The notes below the pieces were generated by a model that did no database searches, was not told the origin of the DNA, and was given only the letters and a program-made list of their open reading frames with translations. Below are positions 37,882 to 48,062 of a DNA stretch of 64,000 nt, piece after piece. The position numbers and the translations under genes were made by a program. Origin of the DNA: Cellvibrio sp. 79 (lineage in GTDB: Bacteria > Pseudomonadota > Gammaproteobacteria > Pseudomonadales > Cellvibrionaceae); the NCBI GenBank assembly GCA_003056245.1, contig MVDH01000003.1, positions 1,217,957-1,281,956 on the forward strand. Reading direction: 5' to 3'. Every line of letters begins with the position of its first letter. The first letter of the stretch is position 1.

Positions 37882-38043
37882 ATCTTAATACTCTGTTAAA
37901 AACCAATACGCGGTTAAGAAGTTGTGCCCGGCAAAATTAAGTGCCGTAGCACTGGGAATTCAGCGCGCTTCAGGTCCAAAGCGCCAAGGGGGTCGCTATT
38001 ATGCGTCAGCAGCAGCAACTATGCCAACCGCCGCTGGCTGAAA

Positions 38044-38715
<672 letters not shown>

Positions 38716-38850
38716 TTATGGCACAGCTTGGCGCAGGGCTCAGCCGAAAGTTTTATTGCCCGCATTTGATAGAGCATCAATTACCGTTAAATGCGATCGT
38801 AAATATGGCATAGTAAGCCTCTTGCCATCTGACCACACAGCGAACCCAAG

Positions 38851-39072
38851 ATGCTCCGTCAATTGCTTTCCATTAGCCAAACCGCTGAACGCCTGCGCGT
38901 ACGCCCGGACTATGTACGTGCACTGGTAGCCAAAAAACGCCTTACATTTATTCATGGCGAGCAATTGGATGCAGCGGAAGTAGAACAGCTCGCCAAATTA
39001 ATGGACAAGCTGCGCAAGAACGGGATCGCAACACTGGTGGAAATCAGTGCGCAAGGTGATATCAACCTCTAA
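38851..39072 (+). CDS. small HTH-type protein of unknown function
   Basis: 73 residues. L-S-I-S-Q-T-A-E-R-L-R-V-R-P-D-Y-V-R-A-L-V resembles the first helices of excisionase/MerR-like helix-turn-helix proteins; the rest is charged helix. No clear Shine-Dalgarno before the ATG. Lies between gmk and uvrD with opposite orientation. Might be a small regulator; coding status is reasonable but not certain. Confidence 0.5.
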   Translation: MLRQLLSISQTAERLRVRPDYVRALVAKKRLTFIHGEQLDAAEVEQLAKLMDKLRKNGIATLVEISAQGDINL

Positions 39073-39147
39073 TTTTTTATTGCCCTTGTTTAACCGCGCT
39101 GTCGATGAACAAGCCTGCATAACACATCCGAATATTCCGCAGAAAAA

Positions 39148-41358
39148 TTACAGCCCTTGTAATTTGGCGTATTGCATCACCAGCCGCTTGGTGCCGATTT
39201 TTTCAAACTTCACTTGCACTACCGCATTAGGGCCAGTGCCTTCAAATTGCAGAATAACCCCTTCGCCAAATATCGCGTGATTGACACGCTGGCCAAGACG
39301 AAAACCGCTGCCTTCGCCGCTGTCACTCAGATTTTCACGAGCAGGTGTACGCTGGAAACTAACCGGGCGAGTCACGGCGGTTTTCAAGCGAACTTCTTCA
39401 ATGCAATCTGTCGGGATTTCTTTTACAAAACGCGAGACTGCATTGAAGGTTTCACTACCGTATAAGCGACGTGTTTCAGCGTAGCTGATAAATAATTTTT
39501 GCATCGCACGCGTAATTCCCACATAGCAAAGGCGGCGCTCTTCTTCCAGGCGATCCGGATCATCCGCCGACATTTTGTGCGGAAATAAACCCTCCTCAAC
39601 ACCAGCGAGAAATACCAACGGGAATTCCAGACCTTTGGCTGAGTGCAGTGTCATCAGCTGAATGGCTTCTTCAAATTCATCAGCCTGGGTTTCGCCCGCA
39701 TCAAGCGCAGCGGTATCTAAAAATTGTTGCAATGGCGTAAGGTTTTCATCGCTTTCTTCTACGTCAAATGCGCGGCAAGCGGTAATTAATTCCTGCAAGT
39801 TTTCGCCGCGCGCCTGGCCTTTCTCACCTTTTTCATTTTGATGGAATAACAGCAAGCCTGTGTCTTCGATTACCATGCGCGCAATCTCATCGAGCGCCGG
39901 CGCATCGCCATTCACATTTATTTCATTGGTATCGTGCGCGAGCTTGATAATCAAATTCAAAAATGTTTGTACAGCGTTACCTGCGCGCGCGGTTAGCACT
40001 TTGTGTGCGAGCATTTTTTCGGCGGCAGCCCAGAGCGAGTAACCCTGTTCGCGCGCGAACAGGCGGATATCATCGACGGTTTTTCCGCCAATGCCGCGCG
40101 TCGGTGTATTGATTACACGTTCAAATGCCGCATCATCATGGCGATTGCTGATAAGGCGCATATAGGCAACCGCATTTTTAATTTCGAGACGATCATAGAA
40201 ACGCAAGCCACCGTAAATGCGATAGGGAATCGCTTCGCGTAATAATGCTTCTTCAAGCACGCGCGATTGGGCGTTGGAGCGATAAAGAATCGCTACCGAA
40301 TCGCGTTTATTACCTTGCTTTATCCAATTCTGGATTCGCTCCACAATAAAACGCGCTTCATCCTGTTCGTTGTATGCGGCATAAAGGGAAATGGCGTCAC
40401 CTTTATCGCCTTGCGTCCACAACTCTTTACCCAAACGGCCAGCGTTGTGTTTAATCACCGCGTTGGCGGCTTGCAGAATATTGCCGGTAGAACGGTAGTT
40501 TTGTTCGAGGCGATAAATTTGGGTGCCGGAAAAATCTTGCGAGAAGCGTTGGATATTTTCAATTTTTGCACCGCGCCAACCATAAATGGATTGGTCGTCA
40601 TCACCCACGGCGGTTACACAACTTTCTTTGCCAGCAAGTACACGTAGCCATGCATATTGCACGCTATTGGTATCCTGGAATTCGTCGACCAGGATAAATG
40701 GAAAACGCTGGCGATAATGTTCGAGTATGTGCGGCTTGTTGAGCCAGAGTTCGTGGGCGCGCAATAAGATTTCGGCGAAATCCACCATGCCACCGCGCTG
40801 GCAATCGTCTTCGTAAGCGCGATAAATTTGCAACATGGTGCGCACAAATGGATCGCCAGTATCCTGGATATGTTGCGGGCGCAGCCCCTCATCTTTTTGT
40901 TCGTTGATATACCACTGCGCTTGTTTATGCGGCCATTTATTTTCATCAAGGTTGAGCGCCTGATACACGCGTTTGATCAACCGCAATTGGTCGTCACTGT
41001 CGAGGATCTGAAAATTTTGCGGCAGGTTTGCATCTTGCCAATGGGCTTTTAGCAAACGATGGGCAAGGCCGTGGAACGTGCCAACCCACATAGCACGGCT
41101 ATTGATGTGCTGATTGTTCTGATGAAAAAGTTCATCCAGACGGCTGCGCATTTCACGCGCAGCTTTGTTGGTAAACGTCACCGCCATAATCGAATAAGGT
41201 GATATGCGCTCCACCTGGATTAACCAGGCAATACGATGCACCAGCACACGGGTTTTTCCACTGCCGGCTCCGGCGAGAATCAACTGGTTAGTGGCGGGAG
41301 CGGAAACCGCGTCGCGCTGGGCATCATTAAGGTGGTCGAGCAGCAGGGAAACATCCAT
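39148..41358 (-). CDS. uvrD: DNA helicase II
   Basis: 736 residues, superfamily 1A helicase for nucleotide-excision and mismatch repair. Walker A A-G-A-G-S-G-K-T-R, motif Ia V-T-F-T-N-K-A-A, motif II D-E-F-Q-D-T-N, motif III V-G-D-D-D-Q-S-I-Y-G-W-R-G-A, motif V L-M-T-L-H-S-A-K-G-L-E-F, motif VI V-G-I-T-R-A are all present. The C-terminal Tudor-like domain (G-x-R-V-N-H-A-I-F-G-E-G-V) is intact. Start set at the ATG giving M-D-V-S-x-L-L-D as in E. coli. Confidence 0.97.
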   Translation of the reverse strand: MDVSLLLDHLNDAQRDAVSAPATNQLILAGAGSGKTRVLVHRIAWLIQVERISPYSIMAVTFTNKAAREMRSRLDELFHQNNQHINSRAMWVGTFHGLAHRLLKAHWQDANLPQNFQILDSDDQLRLIKRVYQALNLDENKWPHKQAQWYINEQKDEGLRPQHIQDTGDPFVRTMLQIYRAYEDDCQRGGMVDFAEILLRAHELWLNKPHILEHYRQRFPFILVDEFQDTNSVQYAWLRVLAGKESCVTAVGDDDQSIYGWRGAKIENIQRFSQDFSGTQIYRLEQNYRSTGNILQAANAVIKHNAGRLGKELWTQGDKGDAISLYAAYNEQDEARFIVERIQNWIKQGNKRDSVAILYRSNAQSRVLEEALLREAIPYRIYGGLRFYDRLEIKNAVAYMRLISNRHDDAAFERVINTPTRGIGGKTVDDIRLFAREQGYSLWAAAEKMLAHKVLTARAGNAVQTFLNLIIKLAHDTNEINVNGDAPALDEIARMVIEDTGLLLFHQNEKGEKGQARGENLQELITACRAFDVEESDENLTPLQQFLDTAALDAGETQADEFEEAIQLMTLHSAKGLEFPLVFLAGVEEGLFPHKMSADDPDRLEEERRLCYVGITRAMQKLFISYAETRRLYGSETFNAVSRFVKEIPTDCIEEVRLKTAVTRPVSFQRTPARENLSDSGEGSGFRLGQRVNHAIFGEGVILQFEGTGPNAVVQVKFEKIGTKRLVMQYAKLQGL

Positions 41359-41545
41359 AACATCAGGCCGGCGGGCGGGCGCCCGAAAAATCATTAACAG
41401 GAAATACTGGCGATTTTACTGTTTAGATATACATATCGCTACCTTTGTTTTCTCCGGGCTCGCTTTCCTGTTTCTGAAAGGACGAGCCAAGCGTTATGCT
41501 GGCGTTAACAGACAACTGTAACGCGATAGCCGTGGAGTAATCGCT

Positions 41546-42022
41546 ATGAATGACATCCAACACCAATGGCTGCAACGTTGCATAGATTTGGCTTGTGCCC
41601 AGGCACGGAGCGGTAAGGGCGGGCCTTTTGCCGCACTGGTCGTGAAAAATGGCGAGGTCATTGCCGAGGGTTGCAACGAGGTTACCAGTACCAATGACCC
41701 CAGCGCCCACGCTGAAGTAGTGGCCATTCGCAATGCTTGCCAGCGTTTGGGGAGTTTCCAGTTGGATGGCTGCGAGATCTACAGCAGCTGCGAGCCTTGC
41801 CCGATGTGTTTGGGCGTTATCTTCTGGGCGCGCCCCAAAGCGGTGTATTTTGTGGCGAGCCGCGAACAGGCCGCCGCGGCCGGGTTTGCCGATGAGTTTA
41901 TTTATGAGCAGATAAAGCTGGAGGGCAATCAACGGCATATCCCGTTTGTACACCATCCATTGGCTTCCGCGAACCATCCTTTCGAGCACTGGTGTAGCTG
42001 TTGTAATAAGCAGGATTATTAA
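41546..42022 (+). CDS. nucleoside deaminase (guanine deaminase-like)
   Basis: 158-residue zinc deaminase of the CDA fold. H-A-E and the P-C-P-M-C-L-G motif form the zinc site and the catalytic Glu; the F-x-A-L-V-V-K-N-G core precedes it. The C-terminal F-x-Y-E-Q-I-K-L stretch is closer to bacterial guanine deaminase (GuaD) than to TadA, suggesting purine salvage, but a TadA-like or other pterin/purine role is not excluded. Own gene, divergent from uvrD. Confidence 0.85.
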   Translation: MNDIQHQWLQRCIDLACAQARSGKGGPFAALVVKNGEVIAEGCNEVTSTNDPSAHAEVVAIRNACQRLGSFQLDGCEIYSSCEPCPMCLGVIFWARPKAVYFVASREQAAAAGFADEFIYEQIKLEGNQRHIPFVHHPLASANHPFEHWCSCCNKQDY

Positions 42023-42370
42023 TTACTTGCTATTGCAGCTTTTGGCGCGAATCAATATCACCCCCAGCAGCCCGCCGAAAAACACCATTAATGTTAATGA
42101 ATCAGGTAGCGAACCGGGAGTTTGTGGTGCATTTAGCGGGAAAATGTTGCGCGCCAGCAACGGTGGTGGAGTGCTATCACTAATGGGAGAGTTAGTTGAA
42201 ACAGGCGCAAGTACATGGCTTTCCGCCAATGTGCATTCGCCTTGAAGGTTGTGGTCAATCCCCGGAATTGTGGTGCAGTCCATTAGCGATGCCTGGCAGT
42301 TCGTTGCCAAAATCAGGGTAAAAGCCGCCCCTGCAAGCCTGTGGCTTGCTGATAGTGTTAGTTGATTCAT
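42023..42370 (-). CDS. small exported protein with C-terminal membrane anchor
   Basis: 115 residues. A signal peptide of about 28 residues (…L-A-T-N-C-Q-A|S-L) precedes a Pro/Ser/Thr-rich middle and one C-terminal hydrophobic helix (L-T-L-M-V-F-F-G-G-L-L-G-V-I-L-I) ending in a basic tail R-A-K. The layout resembles sorting-signal proteins, but I see no classical PEP or LPXTG box. GAAGGGG before the ATG at 42370 supports that start. Stop is immediately next to the convergent deaminase stop. Function unknown. Confidence 0.6.
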   Translation of the reverse strand: MNQLTLSASHRLAGAAFTLILATNCQASLMDCTTIPGIDHNLQGECTLAESHVLAPVSTNSPISDSTPPPLLARNIFPLNAPQTPGSLPDSLTLMVFFGGLLGVILIRAKSCNSK

Positions 42371-42564
42371 TTTCCCCTTCCTCCCCAAAGGTAGGGTTTA
42401 GTAACTTGACTCTAGCATCGAAAAAAAGTGATTCAAGTCACGGTTTTTGAGAATTTTCGATACCAAAAAATCATAAAAGATAATTTAAGCGACAAGCTAT
42501 TGATTTTATTGAGAGTGGCAAAGACTATCTGTGCGCCATGTAGCAGACAGATATAAACAGGGTT

Positions 42565-43395
42565 CTAGAAAGGAAAAAATGATCCAGGAAATTGATCTTT
42601 ACGCAGCAATGCCGCGAGGTCCATGCTCAATGCGACGCCAGCATGCACCAACACTCCACCCCAGATAGAACGGGATTGCAGCGCCAGTATGCCAAGGAAA
42701 AGACCAAATAAAATCGCGCCTGTGGCTTCCAGCCAGAGCTTGGGGAAATGGATCATCAAATAAGGGACACACATCACCCAGATGGCATTGGCGCCAATCG
42801 CCGGGCGCAATGCATTGAGCATAAAACCGCGAAAAAAGAACTCCAGAAAGACAAACTGGCTGAGGTAAAGTAATTCCCATAACAACAAATCCAGCCAGCT
42901 GCGGCCAGCATTGCGGTAGAAGGGATAATGCTCGACAAAATCCTCGCCCATGCTGACCAATACTACAAATACCAGAATCGGGCTGAGCAACAACAGGTAG
43001 CCACGCCAGTGTTCGCCAACCTGATTCCAGCGCCAGCCAAAATCGGCGATACGCTCCTTAAACATGAAGCGAATGACTAACCAGGGCAGCACAATAAACG
43101 TCAACAAATGGCAACCGGTCCACCAGATATAACCGCACAGCTCCAACCACCCGGCAGCTTGCAGTTGTTGCAGATAATCCGCACCGTGCCAATTGCCCAA
43201 CCACTGCAAAAAGCTATGGAGATTGGTGGAGAATTTGCCGTAATGGAGGATCAGCAAACTGACTGACGCTGTGGCCAGCACAATGAATACCCGCCGCAAC
43301 GCTTGCGGGCGCGACAATTGCCAGGAAGGTGCCGCTGCATCAATTTGATCGAGGGCGCGCATTATTTGGCGCGGATGCAAGGCGGCAAGCTTCAT
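42565..43395 (-). CDS. CPBP-family intramembrane protease-like protein
   Basis: 276 residues with about seven membrane segments. The CPBP/Abi motifs are L-E-F-F-F-R-G (motif 1), the F/I-H-F-P-K block and V-H-A-G-V-A-L-S-M-D (motif 3). In motif 1 the usual first Glu of EExxxR is Leu, so catalytic competence is doubtful. CPBP proteins process prenylated or other membrane substrates, or act in bacteriocin immunity. Starts 21 bases before the beta-lactamase-like gene stop, on the same strand. Confidence 0.82.
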   Translation of the reverse strand: MKLAALHPRQIMRALDQIDAAAPSWQLSRPQALRRVFIVLATASVSLLILHYGKFSTNLHSFLQWLGNWHGADYLQQLQAAGWLELCGYIWWTGCHLLTFIVLPWLVIRFMFKERIADFGWRWNQVGEHWRGYLLLLSPILVFVVLVSMGEDFVEHYPFYRNAGRSWLDLLLWELLYLSQFVFLEFFFRGFMLNALRPAIGANAIWVMCVPYLMIHFPKLWLEATGAILFGLFLGILALQSRSIWGGVLVHAGVALSMDLAALLRKDQFPGSFFPF

Positions 43396-43416
43396 GGTTA
43401 TTGTCTTCGTGATTGG

Positions 43417-45108
43417 TTACTGCTTCTTGGCTATTTTTTTGGATTTCGCTACGGGGTGATGGCTTTGCTCATACATATCCAGGAACTTGAAGATGATGTC
43501 CTTGGCAAAGCGGCTTTCGGAATTGGTAAGGAACACCATGCCAATTTGCAAATCGCGGTTGAATACCATCTCGGTACGGAAACCTTTTACGTGACCACCG
43601 TGATGGACGAAATTTTTGTAGCGCCCATAATCGAATACCCGCCAGCCCATACCATAGGCGGTATTGCCCACAGCCTTGCGCTCGCCGTAATAATTTTGCG
43701 CCGGTGTATTTTTAGTTACACGCGATTGGATAGGGTTTAGCACGGCCAGCGGTAAAGCTTCCGGACGTTTGCCCATTTGCCCGAGCAGGAATTTGGACAT
43801 ATCCACAATGCTTGCATTCACCCCGGCAGCCGGTGCTACGCGATACCAGTTGGGCGTTACTGCCGTGGGAATCCAGCGCTTGCCATTGGAGATATGCGGC
43901 GCAGCGCGGTTGGGTGATGCGTTGTAATTGTTTAAACCGTATGAGGCAGTGCGCATACCCAGTGGATCAAAAACGTTTTTCTCGACATATTTTTCAAAAC
44001 TCATCCCGGATTTCTTTTTTATCATCTCGCCCGCCAGACTGTAGCTGACATTCTGGTAGGCATAGCATTTGCCCGGCGCACAGGAAAAATTGACGTAGCG
44101 CAGGCGTCTTACTATCTCGGCAAAACTCATGTTTTCGTCGATAAAGTGGCTATAGGTGTGGCGCGGCAAGCCGGATGCCTGGGACAAAATATTGCGGAAT
44201 GTAAGCTGCTTGCCGTAGCGGGCATTTTTAAAAGCGACATCCGGCAATACCGAGGTGACGGTGGTATCCCAGGAGATTTTGCCCTCGTTAACCAATTCAC
44301 TGGCGGCGGTGGCGGCGAAGGGTTTAGACAGGGAGGCCAGGCGGAATACTGTATCCGGCGTTAATGTTTCTCGCGTTCCTGCGCGGCGTACACCATAGCC
44401 TTGCAGGGATTTGACCTGCCCGCCGGAGATCACCACTATCGCCACACCGGGCACAAAGGGCGCTACTTTCTTGGCGACATAATCTTCAAATTCCGCCACA
44501 AATGCTTCCGGATGACCTTCGGGATAACGCGGTGCATCTACGGGGGCAGTAGTCACCAAAGGCACGTTGGCCGTCGGGGTTTCATCTTTGGCTTGCACTT
44601 CTTGCGGTTCGGATTGAGCTTGCTGCGGCTCCGGAGCCGAAACAATGGCGGTAGATTGCACGGACGTCACCGCAACCGGGCTTTCAACGGAGCTTGCACC
44701 AGCAGAACTGGCAGCAACCGATGAAGCAATCACACCCATCGACGGAGTCAAAACTGCTGCCGTTAACGTTGTCGCCACTGAAGAAACCGTGCTTGTGCGG
44801 GGTTGTACCAATGGTACCGATGACGCCGCCAGGGTCTGGGTAAATGGCGTTGTTTGCAAGCCCTGTACAGCGGCTACCGAAGCAGCGGCGCTACTGGCTT
44901 GTTGTTGGAACGGCAAGGCAATGGGCACAGTTACCCGTTTCTCACTATTCGCCATAACGGGCGTAATGATGGAAACCAGCAGAGCACTTACCAGGCCCGT
45001 CAGAAATTTTGTTGTCATTCGTTGCATCAGGATAACGGGCATCACCAGTTTAATCATTCGTTGTGAAATCACAGTCCGGAAACGTAAAAGTCTTTTGTAT
45101 AAAAACAT
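43417..45108 (-). CDS. exported beta-lactamase-family serine hydrolase
   Basis: Penicillin-binding-fold serine hydrolase of class C/EstB type, up to 563 residues. The nucleophile motif S259-L-S-K262, Y-Q-N (Tyr-x-Asn) and the third motif H-H-G-G-H are present, so catalysis is plausible. A hydrophobic leader (F-L-T-G-L-V-S-A-L-L-V-S-I-I-T-P-V-M-A) suggests export. Between it and the catalytic domain is a ~130-residue Ala/Ser/Val/Thr/Pro-rich linker. The start is uncertain: ATGs at 45108, 45027 and 45018, none with a clear ribosome site. Acts on a D-Ala peptide, ester or lactam; not necessarily a drug-resistance enzyme. Confidence 0.85.
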   Translation of the reverse strand: MFLYKRLLRFRTVISQRMIKLVMPVILMQRMTTKFLTGLVSALLVSIITPVMANSEKRVTVPIALPFQQQASSAAASVAAVQGLQTTPFTQTLAASSVPLVQPRTSTVSSVATTLTAAVLTPSMGVIASSVAASSAGASSVESPVAVTSVQSTAIVSAPEPQQAQSEPQEVQAKDETPTANVPLVTTAPVDAPRYPEGHPEAFVAEFEDYVAKKVAPFVPGVAIVVISGGQVKSLQGYGVRRAGTRETLTPDTVFRLASLSKPFAATAASELVNEGKISWDTTVTSVLPDVAFKNARYGKQLTFRNILSQASGLPRHTYSHFIDENMSFAEIVRRLRYVNFSCAPGKCYAYQNVSYSLAGEMIKKKSGMSFEKYVEKNVFDPLGMRTASYGLNNYNASPNRAAPHISNGKRWIPTAVTPNWYRVAPAAGVNASIVDMSKFLLGQMGKRPEALPLAVLNPIQSRVTKNTPAQNYYGERKAVGNTAYGMGWRVFDYGRYKNFVHHGGHVKGFRTEMVFNRDLQIGMVFLTNSESRFAKDIIFKFLDMYEQSHHPVAKSKKIAKKQ

Positions 45109-45121
45109 CTACGCAAAAACA

Positions 45122-45166
45122 AACGCCATCGTTCACACATGATCATCATGCTGAAACGATGGCGTT
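45122..45166 (-). terminator. terminator of the di-haem cytochrome gene
   Basis: Perfect twelve-base arms AACGCCATCGTT and AACGATGGCGTT, 21-base loop with its own ATGATC symmetry; T-rich on both flanks, best oriented for the minus strand. Confidence 0.8.
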
Positions 45167-45285
45167 ATTTTTCCTTTAACTATGATTGGCCTTTAACTAC
45201 ATCAGCTTTTAAGTAGCCGCGAGTGTATGTCAACTCGGTAGGCCGGACCATAACAACCCAAACCTTAACGGAAGTTGAAGTGGCA

Positions 45286-47466
45286 CTACAGAGTTTTAAT
45301 GTATTCCACTAATTCCTTGCGTTCTTTATCGGTCAACGGTTCCTGTTTAATGCCTTTGATTGCCGGGGCGTGAACAGTGCCATATTCATGGCCGGTATTA
45401 AAGTCCCCGCGTTTTGTGGCACTAAACGTAAACCCGTCATAACCCTCAGCGCGAAAGCCGATTTTTTCCGGATCAAATTCGCGGCTGCCTACTTTAAATT
45501 CGGTACGACGATATTCACCGTCATCCGGATCACCCTCGCGTTTTAGCGGCAAGAGTAAATCATAAATACTGGGCACCGAACCATTGTGCAGATAAGGCGC
45601 TGTAGCCCAGATACCATTTAGCGGACGCGCTTTATAGGCGAGCAGCGAATTGTAGGGCGCTGCGGTCGTATCGATCCAATAGTCGCCGGATTTTACACTG
45701 GCTTTGATTTCATTATCAAAGAAGGATTTCCCCAGCATATAGATCCAATCCAGCGCGCGCCGTGGCCACCATTTATCCGGGTCCGGCTCCGTCGCCACCT
45801 CGCCCATGGTTGCAGCGGTCAATACCTGAACGACCGGAGCGCGGTCTTTGATAACCAGGGAACCAATACCTTCCGCTTGATAGGTATTTTTAAAATTACC
45901 CGAATAACCGGTGTAATTCACACTGTTTTCCGCCATCGCGCGGTCAGTGCCCATTAAATTGATATTGGCCATACTGGCCACCACAATCCGGTTCCAATCA
46001 GTGCGGTCAATCACTTCATGGCAAGACTCGCAATATTGCGCATACAACTGACGACCGCGACGAATTTTGGTTCCATCAATTTGCCATTCATAAAATTTAC
46101 CAAACACTTCATTGGCTTTTTTCTGTTCGGGATTATCAGTGCCGGTGTCAATCGTCGGCCACACCGGCGAGGTCAAACTTTTCAAATGGGATTCAAGGCG
46201 CGATAAATTCACCAGATCAATTGATGAAGTGAAATCGATTTGATAACTCTTGCCGCGCTGGCCCGTTAACAGCGAAGACAAACTCCAACCGCGTTTGTGT
46301 GCAGTCCAGTCGAGAATGCCAAACACACCAATCACCTCGCCGGTATTGCGCCCGAGCGGACCAACACCCGCATTGCTCGCCAAACCATTCCATTGCACAT
46401 AATCGGATTGAACGATATCCCACAGGAATGGATAGCTGACCGGGGCGTTAGGCTCATTGAAAATCTGCGCTTTGATGCGTTGCATATCCTCAATCTTCAG
46501 CCCCGGATAACCGTCTTTGCCCAACATCAGGCGATCAATAATTTTCGCAAATTGCAGATCGCCAATAATCGTTTCACTGATGCCATCAAGAACCTTATCG
46601 ACTTGTGCTTCAGTCAATAGATCAGCGTCGTTGTCATTGGCTTTGGTCATACCCAGCAGAACATCACGCAGTTGATCGCGGCTGATGACGTGCTCCAGGA
46701 CACGGTTATAAATGCGGCCGAAAGCATCCAATCGTGCAAAACCGTATTCAACATTAGAATGATTGATGGTGTTGTAAAGGCGAATTTTGCGCGCCCAGCG
46801 CTTCAGGTCTGCCTGTACGTCATCGGCATTGGAATAACTATTGTTCAACTCCAGCACGCGCGTAACAAAGCGTTGGTTTTTATCGCCGTTGCTCACCGCT
46901 GCTGCCATACTTTTTTCCAGGTCGAGCAGGAAACCCACCATGTCCGCCATTGATGAACCGCCGTCGATTCGCAACGCGTTGCCTTTGTAATTCACTTGTC
47001 CGGTATGACAAGCAGCGCAGGTCAGGCCAACGTAATCATTACCTTTATAGGATTCTTTTACGAAACCAAGGGGCAACCCATCAGGATTAAAAAACGTCGG
47101 TTTTTGGGGGAGGTAGCGATATTTATCGATGAGGCTGTTTGCGCGAAAAAAATCAGTGGAATCGGATTGTTCCAGCGCGATAAAAAAATCGTAGGGAATC
47201 AGTGCGGAACCCTGGGTGGTGTTGTAATACCACAGGCTGTCATTGGCATCCCAACCCTGGTCCAGATAAATCGGTGTGGAATAGTTTTCACCAAACGCGC
47301 CCTTTTCAATGGCAACCGCACCGCGGTCGGGATCATCGTCCCACCCCTGATAGAGTTTGCCGATCCCCAGACTGATAAACATCAGAATGGCAATCACCAC
47401 CAGCCATTTAAACAAACGCCATAATACGCGGCGGGAAAACAGGTTACCCAGACTAAACGCGGCCAT
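45286..47466 (-). CDS. di-haem c-type cytochrome, peroxidase/oxygenase-like
   Basis: 726 residues with one N-terminal membrane helix (about 17-36) and two haem c sites, C150-A-A-C-H154 and C479-E-S-C-H483, about 330 residues apart. The C-terminal R-P-L-N-G-I-W-A-T-A-P-Y-L-H-N-G-S-V block is shared with MauG/CcpA peroxidases and RoxA-like rubber oxygenases and fatty-acid diol synthases. So it is a periplasmic, anchored haem enzyme: either a peroxidase or a dioxygenase of unsaturated lipids or polyisoprenoids. I cannot decide between these from sequence alone. Single-gene unit with its own terminator. Confidence 0.85.
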   Translation of the reverse strand: MAAFSLGNLFSRRVLWRLFKWLVVIAILMFISLGIGKLYQGWDDDPDRGAVAIEKGAFGENYSTPIYLDQGWDANDSLWYYNTTQGSALIPYDFFIALEQSDSTDFFRANSLIDKYRYLPQKPTFFNPDGLPLGFVKESYKGNDYVGLTCAACHTGQVNYKGNALRIDGGSSMADMVGFLLDLEKSMAAAVSNGDKNQRFVTRVLELNNSYSNADDVQADLKRWARKIRLYNTINHSNVEYGFARLDAFGRIYNRVLEHVISRDQLRDVLLGMTKANDNDADLLTEAQVDKVLDGISETIIGDLQFAKIIDRLMLGKDGYPGLKIEDMQRIKAQIFNEPNAPVSYPFLWDIVQSDYVQWNGLASNAGVGPLGRNTGEVIGVFGILDWTAHKRGWSLSSLLTGQRGKSYQIDFTSSIDLVNLSRLESHLKSLTSPVWPTIDTGTDNPEQKKANEVFGKFYEWQIDGTKIRRGRQLYAQYCESCHEVIDRTDWNRIVVASMANINLMGTDRAMAENSVNYTGYSGNFKNTYQAEGIGSLVIKDRAPVVQVLTAATMGEVATEPDPDKWWPRRALDWIYMLGKSFFDNEIKASVKSGDYWIDTTAAPYNSLLAYKARPLNGIWATAPYLHNGSVPSIYDLLLPLKREGDPDDGEYRRTEFKVGSREFDPEKIGFRAEGYDGFTFSATKRGDFNTGHEYGTVHAPAIKGIKQEPLTDKERKELVEYIKTL

Positions 47467-47726
47467 AGTGCTAACTCCTCTTTAAGGTCTTTTCCTATTG
47501 ATAACGTCTAAATAGGTCGATATTTTTTGTTGTTGGCGCTTAAGCTAACAGACCTGATAAAGATACTATGCGCGCCATCGTTTACCACTATTAATTATCG
47601 GAATTATTGTTGCACCGGATGAAGGGCGGACTTTTGCTCGACTTGCAACTCCAACCCTATGGCAGTAGTGTAGCCGCGTATTTCGTCCCCCCTGATTAAT
47701 GATTAATCAACTTTGAGGAAGCCAAC

Positions 47727-48047
47727 ATGAAAAAATTATCAATTGTTCTTGCCGCTGCACTCGTCAGCCTGACCAGTGCATGTACCTGGGTTAAGGTGTC
47801 TGACCAGGGTTCCAACGTGGCTGTTGCCAACACTGCCAACGTGCGCAGCTGCGAAAAAGTTCGCACTGTAAACGTGAAGGTGAAGGATAACTTCGTCGGT
47901 TCAATGAAGCGTGATCCGAGCAAAGTCGCCACTGAATTAACCAATATGGCCCGTAATGAAGCCACTCAATTTGGTGGTGATACTGTCGTTCCAGTGACCC
48001 AGCCAACCGACGGCCGTCAAAGCTTTGATGTTTACAAGTGCAACTAA
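47727..48047 (+). CDS. DUF4156-family lipoprotein
   Basis: 106 residues. Lipoprotein signal with lipobox L-T-S-A-C at residues 15-19; mature part has V-x-V-A-x-x-x-x-V-x-S-C-E-K, A-x-N-E-A-x-x-F-G-G-D-T-V-V and a final F-D-V-Y-K-C, typical of the DUF4156 envelope lipoproteins. Function unknown. Preceded by TTTGAGGAAGCC, a good ribosome site. Ends in the large palindrome at 48063. Confidence 0.85.
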   Translation: MKKLSIVLAAALVSLTSACTWVKVSDQGSNVAVANTANVRSCEKVRTVNVKVKDNFVGSMKRDPSKVATELTNMARNEATQFGGDTVVPVTQPTDGRQSFDVYKCN

Positions 48048-48062
48048 TCGTTGTGCGTGGTT

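Noticed and set aside
43417-45108. Beta-lactam resistance gene
   Set aside because: Motifs show only the serine-hydrolase fold; the EstB-like class mostly contains esterases and peptidases.
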